The notes beneath the pieces are model-generated. The model did not search any database. It had not been told where the DNA came from and saw only the letters and a program-made list of their open reading frames with translations. 54,815 nt of DNA, taken from Candidatus Heimdallarchaeota archaeon (GTDB lineage: Archaea > Asgardarchaeota > Heimdallarchaeia > JABLTI01). Shown piece by piece: positions 17,479-25,188 of this stretch (position 1 is the first letter of the stretch; the number at the start of each line of letters is the position of its first letter). The translations under genes and the position numbers were made by a program. The stretch is from assembly GCA_018238155.1 (NCBI GenBank), contig JABCTZ010000031.1, positions 1 through 54,815 of the forward strand, read 5' to 3'.

Positions 17479-18711
17479 CTAATTTTCTAAGAGATACTCC
17501 GCATTGAAATCACTAACTTTCTTAATGTGATAATCTTCACAGAGAATATTTCGAACTTCACGTGTTGAAACCGACAGGGAAACCTTTGTAGTTCGACCAT
17601 ATCTACCTAAACTAACAACTTTAGTATTCACAACACCTAACATTGCGAGTTCATTGAGAAGTGAATTGGCTCTTCTAGGTGAAATTGGATCAAGACCTGT
17701 GATTTTACAGCATTCTAAATAAACTTTGTAAAGATCACCTGTAGTGATGATTTTTAAGCTGCTTTTCTCAAGAACATATGTACTCCAAAGAACCACTTTC
17801 GATTGAACGGGAAGACTAACTAAAACTTCTTCTACAGTATTCTTTTCAATTTGTTTCGTTGCTTTTCGCACGTGTTTTTCGTTAACAATTTCTTCGCTTC
17901 CTCGCTCCGCAATTTCAGCTGCAACACGGAGAAGATCTAATGCTCTTCTTGCATCGCCATGTTCTTGAGCAGCTAGTGCTGCACATAAACTAATTACTGA
18001 TGGATTTAGTACTTCTTCGTTAAATCCTTCTACTGCTCTATCTGAAAGGATATCTTCAAGTTGTCTAGCATTGTATGGTTTGAATACTAACTCTTCTTCT
18101 GAAAGGCTTGACCTTACTCTTGGATCAAGGGTTTCTTTAAAGGAAAGATCGTTCGTTATACATACTAATGATACTTGAGCCCTTTTCAAATCTGTATTTA
18201 TCCTTGTTAATTGGTAGAGGACGTTATCTCCACTTTTGTGGTGTAATTTATCCAATTCGTCAAAAACTACTATTAACAATTGTTTCTTAGAATCCAATTT
18301 TGTTTTAAACCGTTTAAATACCTCATCCGTTGGTAATCCTGTAAATGGAACTGATTCTCCTACAACCTCGCAGAGTCGAGCCAAGACTCTATAATCGGTG
18401 TCTACTTCTACACAATTTAATAATGAAACAACGATGCTCTTTCCAATTGAAGCTGCTCTTGTTCTTAGATATTTAGTAACAAATTTGGAGACTATTGTTT
18501 TTCCTGTTCCTGTTTTCCCGTAGAGAAAAATATTACTTGGTCTGTTGTCTCTTAGTGCATTACCTAACATCTTCCCTAGAAATTCTATTTCTAAATCTCT
18601 GTGTGGTAATCTTTCCGGAATGTGAGAAGGTCTAAGTACCTCGTGGTTTTTGAAAATGCTTGGACTTGAGATGAATCGATCAAAGATTGCGTCTAATGGG
18701 TGATCTGACAT
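17479..18711 (-). CDS. cdc6: Orc1/Cdc6 origin-binding initiator
   Basis: A 410-residue AAA+ initiator that recognises ORB repeats at archaeal origins and loads MCM. Walker A is G65-KTGTGKT72, Walker B V-V-F-D151-E-L-D154, sensor II lies in the E-H-G-D-A-R-R-A-L-D-L-L-R stretch, and a C-terminal winged helix (about 310-400) binds DNA. Length fits the family. The upstream spacer (18712-18930) carries repeats resembling ORBs, the typical arrangement of an initiator next to its own origin. It heads the minus-strand series cdc6, GINS, MCM, hel308. Confidence 0.95.
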   Translation of the reverse strand: MSDHPLDAIFDRFISSPSIFKNHEVLRPSHIPERLPHRDLEIEFLGKMLGNALRDNRPSNIFLYGKTGTGKTIVSKFVTKYLRTRAASIGKSIVVSLLNCVEVDTDYRVLARLCEVVGESVPFTGLPTDEVFKRFKTKLDSKKQLLIVVFDELDKLHHKSGDNVLYQLTRINTDLKRAQVSLVCITNDLSFKETLDPRVRSSLSEEELVFKPYNARQLEDILSDRAVEGFNEEVLNPSVISLCAALAAQEHGDARRALDLLRVAAEIAERGSEEIVNEKHVRKATKQIEKNTVEEVLVSLPVQSKVVLWSTYVLEKSSLKIITTGDLYKVYLECCKITGLDPISPRRANSLLNELAMLGVVNTKVVSLGRYGRTTKVSLSVSTREVRNILCEDYHIKKVSDFNAEYLLEN

Positions 18712-18789
18712 TTGTTTTCTGTTTTTCTCCTGCTGCTACGTTTTACTTACTTGTGCGTTTAATAAGGCACTTACTTATTCAATTCGGCA

Positions 18790-18885
18790 AATAGTGGAAA
18801 GACCACTACTTCTAGTGGAACTTTTACATGCTGTCTTGTACACTTCTGATATATAAAATTTACTAACCTCTTATTCTAGTGGAAC
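18790..18885. promoter_or_regulatory. Candidate replication origin: ORB-like repeats upstream of cdc6
   Basis: The 12-mer ttctagtggaac is repeated exactly at 18810-18821 and 18874-18885 in the same orientation. A related aatagtggaaag is at 18790-18801, and tagtgg/ccacta form an inverted pair over 18792-18808. Known archaeal mini-ORBs have a T-T-C-C-A-x-T-G-G-A-A-A-C type core, which these resemble closely. Between the two exact copies lies an AT-rich stretch with tatataaaat (about 18850-18860), a possible unwinding element. Context beside cdc6 and the MCM/GINS genes supports an origin; the assignment is inferred. Confidence 0.6.
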
Positions 18886-18930
18886 GTTGAAATTTCGACG
18901 AGAAAAGACCAAAACGGTTAATAATTTGTA

Positions 18931-18955
18931 TTATTCTGAACAAAATTCAGAATAA
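18931..18955 (-). terminator. Perfect 10-bp hairpin over the stop codon of the small helical protein
   Basis: ttattctgaa at 18931-18940 pairs perfectly with ttcagaataa at 18946-18955 around a 5-base loop. It includes the TAA stop of the minus-strand gene. It could end transcription, protect the RNA end, or act as a boundary beside the candidate origin. Confidence 0.45.
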
Positions 18956-19290
18956 AAACCAAGTAACTGAACCCATTGGTGGATATACTGTTTTGATAAT
19001 TCTATTTGAGTGTGGTCACGAATAAGGATCTCGGAGCGTTTCTTTTTCAAATCTTGAAATGCTTTTTTGGCATCTTTTGCAGTCATCCCATTAACTAATT
19101 TGTAAATTAGAGACATGCTTTCTTTTCTATTTAGTGCTCGTTCCCAACCTTTCCATACCAAATGTTCGTATTCATTATTGAACGTCTTATTAAGGCGTTT
19201 ACGGATAAAGCTGAGCGCTTTCTTACGATCCTTACTAACTAATGTTTTTGCAAGAGTTTGCAAATCGAGAATTTTTTCTGACCCAGACAT
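18931..19290 (-). CDS. Small helical basic protein, unknown function
   Basis: A 119-residue soluble protein, mostly predicted helical, rich in Lys, Leu and aromatic residues, with no cysteine motif and no recognised family. It lies on the far side of the candidate origin from cdc6, in the same orientation, and ends in the last 25 bp with an inverted repeat (ttattctgaa, 5-base loop, ttcagaataa; 18931-18955) that overlaps its stop codon and may end its transcript. Its position is suggestive of replication or repair, but nothing in the sequence shows a function. The ATG start is clear. Confidence 0.6.
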   Translation of the reverse strand: MSGSEKILDLQTLAKTLVSKDRKKALSFIRKRLNKTFNNEYEHLVWKGWERALNRKESMSLIYKLVNGMTAKDAKKAFQDLKKKRSEILIRDHTQIELSKQYIHQWVQLLGFYSEFCSE

Positions 19291-19491
19291 TTCTTACCAA
19301 CCCGCCTAATTTTAATTCTTTGCCTATTTCTTTCTTTCGTTCTTTCTATAGCAAATAGTTAGTCAAACCAAGTAAAAAATCATTCGATTATCTCAAATAT
19401 CATTTAAAGAATACCTCCATATTAGAAGCCTTTTATTTATTCTACGAGAGAATTAGTAATGAAATCCAAATATTGATAGGTTGAACGAAAT

Positions 19492-19734
19492 TTGACCATT
19501 GCAAATCTCTCTAATTCCAAAGATGATTCTAAAAAAATTCAGAAGGAAATTGAAACTGGAATCATAAAAGCGATAGGTGATATTACAAACGAAGCTGATT
19601 GGCCTGAAGGCGCAGATGCTTTTGATGTTCAGTTAATTATTACACAGTTAGCTCGGAGTGCTGCGCATTTGCGGGATACTCGTCGTATTGAAAATGAAAA
19701 AAATCACCCTCAAAAAAACTGTTCTCAGCGATAA
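19492..19734 (+). CDS. Short acidic hypothetical protein
   Basis: An 80-residue protein with an amphipathic, helix-rich middle (about 15-65) containing I-I-K-A-I-G-D-I-T and a W-P-E-G-A-D-A-F-D-V-Q segment, and a polar tail. No family recognised. The only early start is TTG at 19492; the ribosome site is weak. It lies between the replication island and the S8e gene on the plus strand. The composition looks like real protein, but a chance frame of this length cannot be ruled out. Confidence 0.5.
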   Translation: MTIANLSNSKDDSKKIQKEIETGIIKAIGDITNEADWPEGADAFDVQLIITQLARSAAHLRDTRRIENEKNHPQKNCSQR

Positions 19735-19977
19735 ATACAGGTTTCGCACTACCAAAACCTTGTTGCTGTGTGAGATTAAAAGCATATTTGGTATATTTTT
19801 CTTTCAACAATCCAGAAAAAAGTTTTTTAAATCATAGTAAAAAGTGGGGAATTATTGTAAGTTTATCTATAACAAGAAGATATCATAAACTTAGACTGAA
19901 ATTAATCGCAAAGGTTTTATAGCAGTCTAGTCTGCGAAAGAATAGATTAAACTAAAATAAGTGGTTGTTGAATAAAC

Positions 19978-20607
19978 ATGGTCCGTTGGCAGGGATTATC
20001 TAAAAGAACAAAAACTGGTGCACGAATCAAAAAGCATCACGAGAAACGAAAACGAGAATTAGGCAGACCAGAAGCTCAAACAATTATAGGTGAGAAAAGG
20101 GTCAAAAAAATACGCACAAGAGGAGATAACTTAAAATTACGTGCTTTTCGATTGGAATTTTGTAATCTAACCGATCCGAATACCCGAAAGGCTGAAAAAG
20201 TTAAGATTCTTGATGTTGAAATGAACTCAGCTAATAAAGAATTTACACGTCGAAAAGTAATGACAAAAGGTGCTTTAATTAGAACTGAGAAAGGTTATGC
20301 AATTATTACTAACAGACCTGGTCAAGAAGGGTTCATATCTGCCGTTCCAACACAATTTGATGTTGATGCAACACAAGAAAGAACTATTTCTGCAAAGAAG
20401 AAGAAAAGACAAACTCTACAAAGGAAGAAAGTTGGTAGTGCTTCCGGAACTCAAAAGAAGAAAACAACCACAAGAAAGCTTGTTCCAAAAACCGCACCAG
20501 CTAAAGAAGCTTCTCCAGTAAAGAAAGAGTCTGTTGCTGAGAAAAAAGAACCAGCAAAAAAGAAAACTTCTAGCACAAAGAAAGAACCAGCAAAAAAGAA
20601 AGACTAG
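19978..20607 (+). CDS. rps8e: Ribosomal protein S8e with long basic C-terminal tail
   Basis: Residues 1-125 are a complete S8e, a small-subunit protein shared by archaea and eukaryotes: the opening W-Q-G-L-S-K-R-T-K-T-G, then the H-x-K-R-K-R-E-L-G-R region, and the N-R-P-G-Q-E-G closing motif. Archaeal S8e is normally about 125-130 residues, so the extra 80 residues are unusual: a Lys/Ala/Pro/Thr-rich tail with repeated P-A-K-K-K units, like basic eukaryotic ribosomal tails or histone H1. A TATA-like gttttatag lies about 65 bp before the ATG. Confidence 0.92.
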   Translation: MVRWQGLSKRTKTGARIKKHHEKRKRELGRPEAQTIIGEKRVKKIRTRGDNLKLRAFRLEFCNLTDPNTRKAEKVKILDVEMNSANKEFTRRKVMTKGALIRTEKGYAIITNRPGQEGFISAVPTQFDVDATQERTISAKKKKRQTLQRKKVGSASGTQKKKTTTRKLVPKTAPAKEASPVKKESVAEKKEPAKKKTSSTKKEPAKKKD

Positions 20608-20715
20608 GCTAGTTATTCACTAGTCGTTTTTTTTATTATTTTTAATTCATTTACCGTACGAGTATAGTAGAAACTAGTATCTGTTTTCTAAATCGAAAAA
20701 TTAAATATCCACCAA

Positions 20716-21915
20716 ATGAATTACTTAATTATGGTAACTATAACAAATTTTTTTGGCACAAATTGGTGTTCTGATTGTAAACGTTCTAAAGCATTTCTTG
20801 GGGAACATAGAATTTTTTATAATTGGGTAGACATAGACCAAGATGAAACTGCAGCGTTAAAAGTTGAGAAGATAAATGAGGGAAAGAGACGAATACCCAC
20901 GATTGAATTTTCAGATGGAACATTTCTTACTGTACCAACAAATACTGAACTAGCAGAAAAATTGGGTTTAGTTACAGACGACGCACATGAATTCCATGAA
21001 GTAATGATAATAGGTGGCGGACCTACAGGTTTAACTTGTGCTCTCTATACCTCTCGAGAGAGATATTCAACTTTATTGGTAGAAAAAGGAGCACTAGGGG
21101 GGCAAGTAGGCTTTACAGAAAGATTAGATAATTATCCTGGGTTTCCAGATGGGATTTCAGGAGAAGATTTAGCAAAACGAATTATTAAACAAGTGGAAAA
21201 ATTTGGTGTAGAATTTCTCAAAGCAACTGAAATAGTCAAGGTTCGAAGTGCAAAAGGGTGTTTAATTGCAAAAACATCTACTGGAAAGGAATATGATGCA
21301 AAAGCCATTATCATAGCAACAGGTAGCAAATATCGAATGCTAAATATTCCCGGCGAACGGGATCTGCTTGGATATAAAGTGCATTTTTGTGCAACCTGTG
21401 ATGCACCATTCTACAAAGACAAAGAAGTGATGGTAATTGGTGGAGGTAATTCAGCTTTTGAAGAATCAATATTCATCGCACGTTTTGCCAAGAAAGTAAC
21501 AATTGTAGGTCGATCTGACCAATGGAAAGCAACGACGATTCTTCAAGAAAAAGTTGCAGAAACACCCAATATTGAATTAATCAACAATAAAGTTGCTAAA
21601 GAGTTCCTTGTTGGAAAAAGAAAATCACTCCAAGGAGCAGTTTTTCAAGATAAAAATACGAGTGAAGATTTCACTTATCACCCTGATGGAATATTCATTT
21701 TTATTGGCTTGGAACCAAATGCTGCTCTTGTCAAAGATTTAGTCGATTTTGATGATGGTGGTTTTATTGTAACAGGTTATCATATGATGACCAAAACTCC
21801 GGGATTATTTGCTGCAGGTGATTGCCGATCTGGGTCAACTCAACAAGCTGCTTCTGCAGCAGGTGAAGGAGCAGCAGTTGCTCTAATGGTGAGAGAATAT
21901 CTAAGGAATAATTAG
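20716..21915 (+). CDS. Glutaredoxin-thioredoxin reductase fusion
   Basis: A 399-residue two-part redox enzyme. Residues about 6-85 form a glutaredoxin-like domain with W-C18-S-D-C21, close to the W-C-x-D-C type of mycoredoxins. Residues about 94-399 are a thioredoxin reductase: FAD-binding G-G-G-P-T-G (100-105), the redox disulfide C225-A-T-C228, the NADPH motif G-G-G-N-S-A (242-247) and the late A-G-D-C-R FAD motif. The reductase would pass electrons from NAD(P)H to the fused glutaredoxin domain in the same chain. ATG 20716 and ATG 20731 are both possible. It stands alone between S8e and a convergent dehydrogenase. Confidence 0.92.
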   Translation: MNYLIMVTITNFFGTNWCSDCKRSKAFLGEHRIFYNWVDIDQDETAALKVEKINEGKRRIPTIEFSDGTFLTVPTNTELAEKLGLVTDDAHEFHEVMIIGGGPTGLTCALYTSRERYSTLLVEKGALGGQVGFTERLDNYPGFPDGISGEDLAKRIIKQVEKFGVEFLKATEIVKVRSAKGCLIAKTSTGKEYDAKAIIIATGSKYRMLNIPGERDLLGYKVHFCATCDAPFYKDKEVMVIGGGNSAFEESIFIARFAKKVTIVGRSDQWKATTILQEKVAETPNIELINNKVAKEFLVGKRKSLQGAVFQDKNTSEDFTYHPDGIFIFIGLEPNAALVKDLVDFDDGGFIVTGYHMMTKTPGLFAAGDCRSGSTQQAASAAGEGAAVALMVREYLRNN

Positions 21916-21944
21916 AAAATTGGCTGGACAGAAAATGAGCTTAT

Positions 21945-22976
21945 TTAATACTCATTTTCTAAATCAACTTCATTCATAAATTTCTTTTCACCTCGAGCAA
22001 CGCGAGTAATATTGTTTATTACTTCATCCCAACGCTTTAGATCATTCATTGGTGATGCTCCTCTGTGTGGTGAAAGGATAACATTGTCTAGATTATAAAA
22101 TGGATAATGAGCTGGATGTTTTCGTCCTTGTTCATCTGGATCTGGTCGATAGTCATACCAAACGTCTATAGCTGCGCCTGCTATTGTCTTATTCTTAAGT
22201 GATAGATACAAACTTTCTTCATCAATTACTTCTCCTCTAGCAACTGTAACTAATAACCCATCTGAACCTAATAATTCAAGTTCTTTTTTGCTAATCAGTC
22301 CTTTTGTTTTAGAAGTTAAAGGAACAGCAACAATTAATATATCAATTACATCAAGAAATTTGTGTAATTCATTATTAGAATATTTTTCAATTTTTGTTGG
22401 CAAATCTGTGACTCTATCTCGAGTCCAATCTCGTTTTAGTACATGAAATTCAACATTAAATCCTGAAAGAAATTTATGGACTTTTGTGTTTACTGCTCCA
22501 AAACCAAGTAGACCTATTTTTCTGTCTCGAAGAGGATTAGACTGTGCGTCAGTGTCTCCTTTTCGCCATATTCCCTCAGCCATCCAATTATGGTGTGGAA
22601 TTATCTTATTTGTCAATGAAAGAAGTAATGCTACAGCATGTTGTGCAGTGAAATAAGTATTTCCGTGACCATTTACAAGAGTTATTTTTCTAGTTTGATT
22701 CAATTCTTTAAAAAGATCTGTTAGATGTTGCACACCAACTCCTGGGTTAATAAACAAAACTAATTTTATAGCCGCTTCAAGAAATTCTTTAGTAGGTCGC
22801 CAACCAATAATGATATCAGCTTGTGCTGCAAATTTTATCAAAAATTCTTGGGAAATTTCCTCTGGAAAAATGAGCTTTACTTGTGGATAATTTTCTAGAT
22901 TGTTCCTTATGTATTCTCGTAAACGTTCTGGTACATCCCAGAAAAATAGTACAGTAGTAGATTTTCGTTTAATCAT
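21945..22976 (-). CDS. D-isomer-specific 2-hydroxyacid dehydrogenase
   Basis: A 343-residue NAD(P)-dependent dehydrogenase of the phosphoglycerate/glyoxylate/formate dehydrogenase family. The Rossmann motif is I-G-L-L-G-F-G-A-V-N (about 151-160), the catalytic Arg is in V-A-R-G-E-V-I-D-E (about 233-241) and the catalytic His in L-S-P-H-R-G-A-S near 300. An N-H-G-N-T-Y-F-T-A-Q-H segment supplies the substrate side. The substrate cannot be told from the sequence. It is convergent with the thioredoxin reductase fusion, 29 bp away, and transcribed alone. Confidence 0.85.
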   Translation of the reverse strand: MIKRKSTTVLFFWDVPERLREYIRNNLENYPQVKLIFPEEISQEFLIKFAAQADIIIGWRPTKEFLEAAIKLVLFINPGVGVQHLTDLFKELNQTRKITLVNGHGNTYFTAQHAVALLLSLTNKIIPHHNWMAEGIWRKGDTDAQSNPLRDRKIGLLGFGAVNTKVHKFLSGFNVEFHVLKRDWTRDRVTDLPTKIEKYSNNELHKFLDVIDILIVAVPLTSKTKGLISKKELELLGSDGLLVTVARGEVIDEESLYLSLKNKTIAGAAIDVWYDYRPDPDEQGRKHPAHYPFYNLDNVILSPHRGASPMNDLKRWDEVINNITRVARGEKKFMNEVDLENEY

Positions 22977-23132
22977 TTTTCTTCACTTTTATATTGAGTT
23001 ACACTTTGAATAAAAAATTTAACTATGGTTGGAAAATTATTTGATTTCAAGACTACTGTAGTGAGTTATTATTTAGAAGAAAAAAATGAAATGAGTGTGT
23101 TGAAGTGAAAATCACTTAACTTAGGGGGAAAA

Positions 23133-24380
23133 TTATTTTTTCCCGTTTTCAGTCGTGAAGAAAACAATGCTTTCCATAGGAAGCTTTTGCATACAAACCG
23201 GACATTCACCTTTGATTTTTATCCATTCTTGTAAATGTGATAAATGACATTTTGTTTCACATAAGCTACACATGCCTACATCATCTCCAAAAGCAATTGG
23301 TAATTTACATACAGAACAAATAAGTAATTCTTTGCTACACTCTGCACAGAATTGGTTATCTTCTTCAAGTGGATTGCCACAATAGTAACAAGTGAAATGT
23401 TTCAGTGATGATAAATCATGAGCGATTTTATTGATTTTTGTCTCAGCTTCAATAGTGTTTTCTTTTAAACCGTCAGGAATAATTACAAATCCATTGTCAA
23501 TGACAAATGTAATATCATCCGGCAAATCAAGCAGCCAATTTTGGAGAGCAATAGTATCTTGAAAAGCTAATATTTTTGCCATTTCTTTAAGTGAAATTGA
23601 ATTATAACGTTTGAATATTTGTTTTAAATCATTCACCCTTTCTTCTTCTGGTTTTGCATAATTAACCGGTAAAATGGTATCTTTAGCTTTTTGTACGATA
23701 GACGAATTTCTGATCGTATCAGCAATTTCATGGACTACCTCTTCCACTTTAGCAATAGGTCCTTCTCCTTCCTCTGCTCTTTTCACCTCTTTTTCAATTG
23801 CATTTTGAACACGTTTTATAGGTCTTGCGTTTATTATCTTTCTAACCAAAAATCCAACTGGAATGGCAATAGATAAGATGATTACAAATGGAATAATAAA
23901 TACCATTATTCTACCTACATTAGCGGTTTTCTCTGGTGTGGCAGAATTTGTGATTGGTGTTTCAGTGACTGAAAAGTCAAAGAATCCTCCTATTGTATTC
24001 TTTATTTTGATATAATATGTTGATGTTTTTTCTGCTGTAAACTGGAATCGATCTCCAGAATCAGATGCACTATCAACTTTTAAACCTGAAATTTGAAATG
24101 GTGTTTGATAGATAAATAATGAAACATCCATATTCCAAAAAGAATTGGTATCACAGACTATTGAATATGTGTGTCCTTCTTCGAATTTAATCTTTAAATT
24201 TCTATGTGTTGGAAATGATACACCAGAAACAGAATATCCAACAGAAATTTCTTCACTAGAAACAACTGGAATCAAAACTGCTAAACCAAAAATTAACCCA
24301 TAGATTGCTAAGGGAATAAGTATTAATTGTAGTGTTGTTTTCTTGTTCATTGTTTGTCCCAGCTTTATTTGAATCAGCAA
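23133..24380 (-). CDS. Membrane protein with zinc ribbon and RING/PHD-like finger
   Basis: A 415-residue protein. A signal or first membrane segment lies at about 17-40 and a second at about 158-183, so residues about 41-157, a beta-rich segment, are outside and the rest is cytoplasmic. After a charged helix (190-240) comes a winged-helix-like stretch (245-305), then a zinc ribbon (C331, C334, C345, C348) and a cross-brace finger: C355, C358, C371, C374, H379, H382, C393, C396, ending in the E3-like C-P-V-C. Spacing fits PHD/RING-variant fingers. Fingers of this kind in Asgard archaea can act in ubiquitin transfer, but no ubiquitin, E1 or E2 gene is in this window. An ATG at residue 11 is an alternative start. 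Confidence 0.75.
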   Translation of the reverse strand: MLIQIKLGQTMNKKTTLQLILIPLAIYGLIFGLAVLIPVVSSEEISVGYSVSGVSFPTHRNLKIKFEEGHTYSIVCDTNSFWNMDVSLFIYQTPFQISGLKVDSASDSGDRFQFTAEKTSTYYIKIKNTIGGFFDFSVTETPITNSATPEKTANVGRIMVFIIPFVIILSIAIPVGFLVRKIINARPIKRVQNAIEKEVKRAEEGEGPIAKVEEVVHEIADTIRNSSIVQKAKDTILPVNYAKPEEERVNDLKQIFKRYNSISLKEMAKILAFQDTIALQNWLLDLPDDITFVIDNGFVIIPDGLKENTIEAETKINKIAHDLSSLKHFTCYYCGNPLEEDNQFCAECSKELLICSVCKLPIAFGDDVGMCSLCETKCHLSHLQEWIKIKGECPVCMQKLPMESIVFFTTENGKK

Positions 24381-24484
24381 TAATATAAAGCTTAGTAAAC
24401 GAAAAAATCCATTAGCAAGTGATTTAATACGGAATATTAATTATTATAAATTGAAATAGTCTTGTTATATTAGCTTCTTAAGAA

Positions 24485-25177
24485 GTGACTATAAAAATGA
24501 GAATACTAGGTTTAACAGATCTCCATTCTGGTGGTATGTTTCCAGTTGATGATTTACAAAAATTAATCCAAAAAATAGCAATTGATTTGTTAATTATTGC
24601 AGGAGATCTTACAACTTGGGGGAAACTAGCACAAGTAAAAAAAGTTTTAGAAGAAATCGATTCAATTGATATTCCCATTTTTTATATTCCTGGAAATATG
24701 GATTCAAGAAAATCGGGCGATATTGAATTTTCAAATATTTCTCCACTGCATGGTCGAATGAAGCTTTTTTCAGGTATTTACTTCGTTGGTTTAGGTGGTT
24801 CTAATAAAACACCGTTCAAAACTCCTTTTACTCTATCTGAGAAGAAATTAGCTGCAATATTGGATCAAGCATTCAAAGACGTTCCTAAGGGAAAACCTCT
24901 TTTTGTTATTAGTCATGCTCCTCCATTAAACTCCGAAGCAGATAAACTTCATAATGATGAACATGTTGGGAGCTCAGCTGTTAAGGAGTTTATTGAAAAA
25001 AATAACCCCTTGGCTATCCTTTGTGGACATATTCATGAATCTAAATCTATTAGCAAGATTAGCTCAACTCTATGTGTAAATCCTGGTCCCGCAAGACATA
25101 GAAATGCAGCAATAATTGAAATAATAAAAAATAAAGAAAATGAATTTGTTGCTACAAGTAAATTCACACTCTTCTAG
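24485..25177 (+). CDS. Calcineurin-like metallophosphoesterase
   Basis: A 230-residue phosphoesterase of the YfcE/MJ0936 type. Metal-binding motifs in order are L-T-D-L-H (10-14), I-A-G-D-L (about 37-41), P-G-N-M-D (near 68), S-H-A-P-P (near 141) and G-H-I-H-E (near 179). The second residue of the first motif (D-x-H) is as expected. The enzyme would hydrolyse phosphomono- or diesters with two metal ions; the substrate is unknown. It is divergent from the RING/PHD-like membrane protein and convergent with the ABC transporter genes. Confidence 0.88.
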   Translation: MTIKMRILGLTDLHSGGMFPVDDLQKLIQKIAIDLLIIAGDLTTWGKLAQVKKVLEEIDSIDIPIFYIPGNMDSRKSGDIEFSNISPLHGRMKLFSGIYFVGLGGSNKTPFKTPFTLSEKKLAAILDQAFKDVPKGKPLFVISHAPPLNSEADKLHNDEHVGSSAVKEFIEKNNPLAILCGHIHESKSISKISSTLCVNPGPARHRNAAIIEIIKNKENEFVATSKFTLF

Positions 25178-25188
25178 TAATTAACTAA

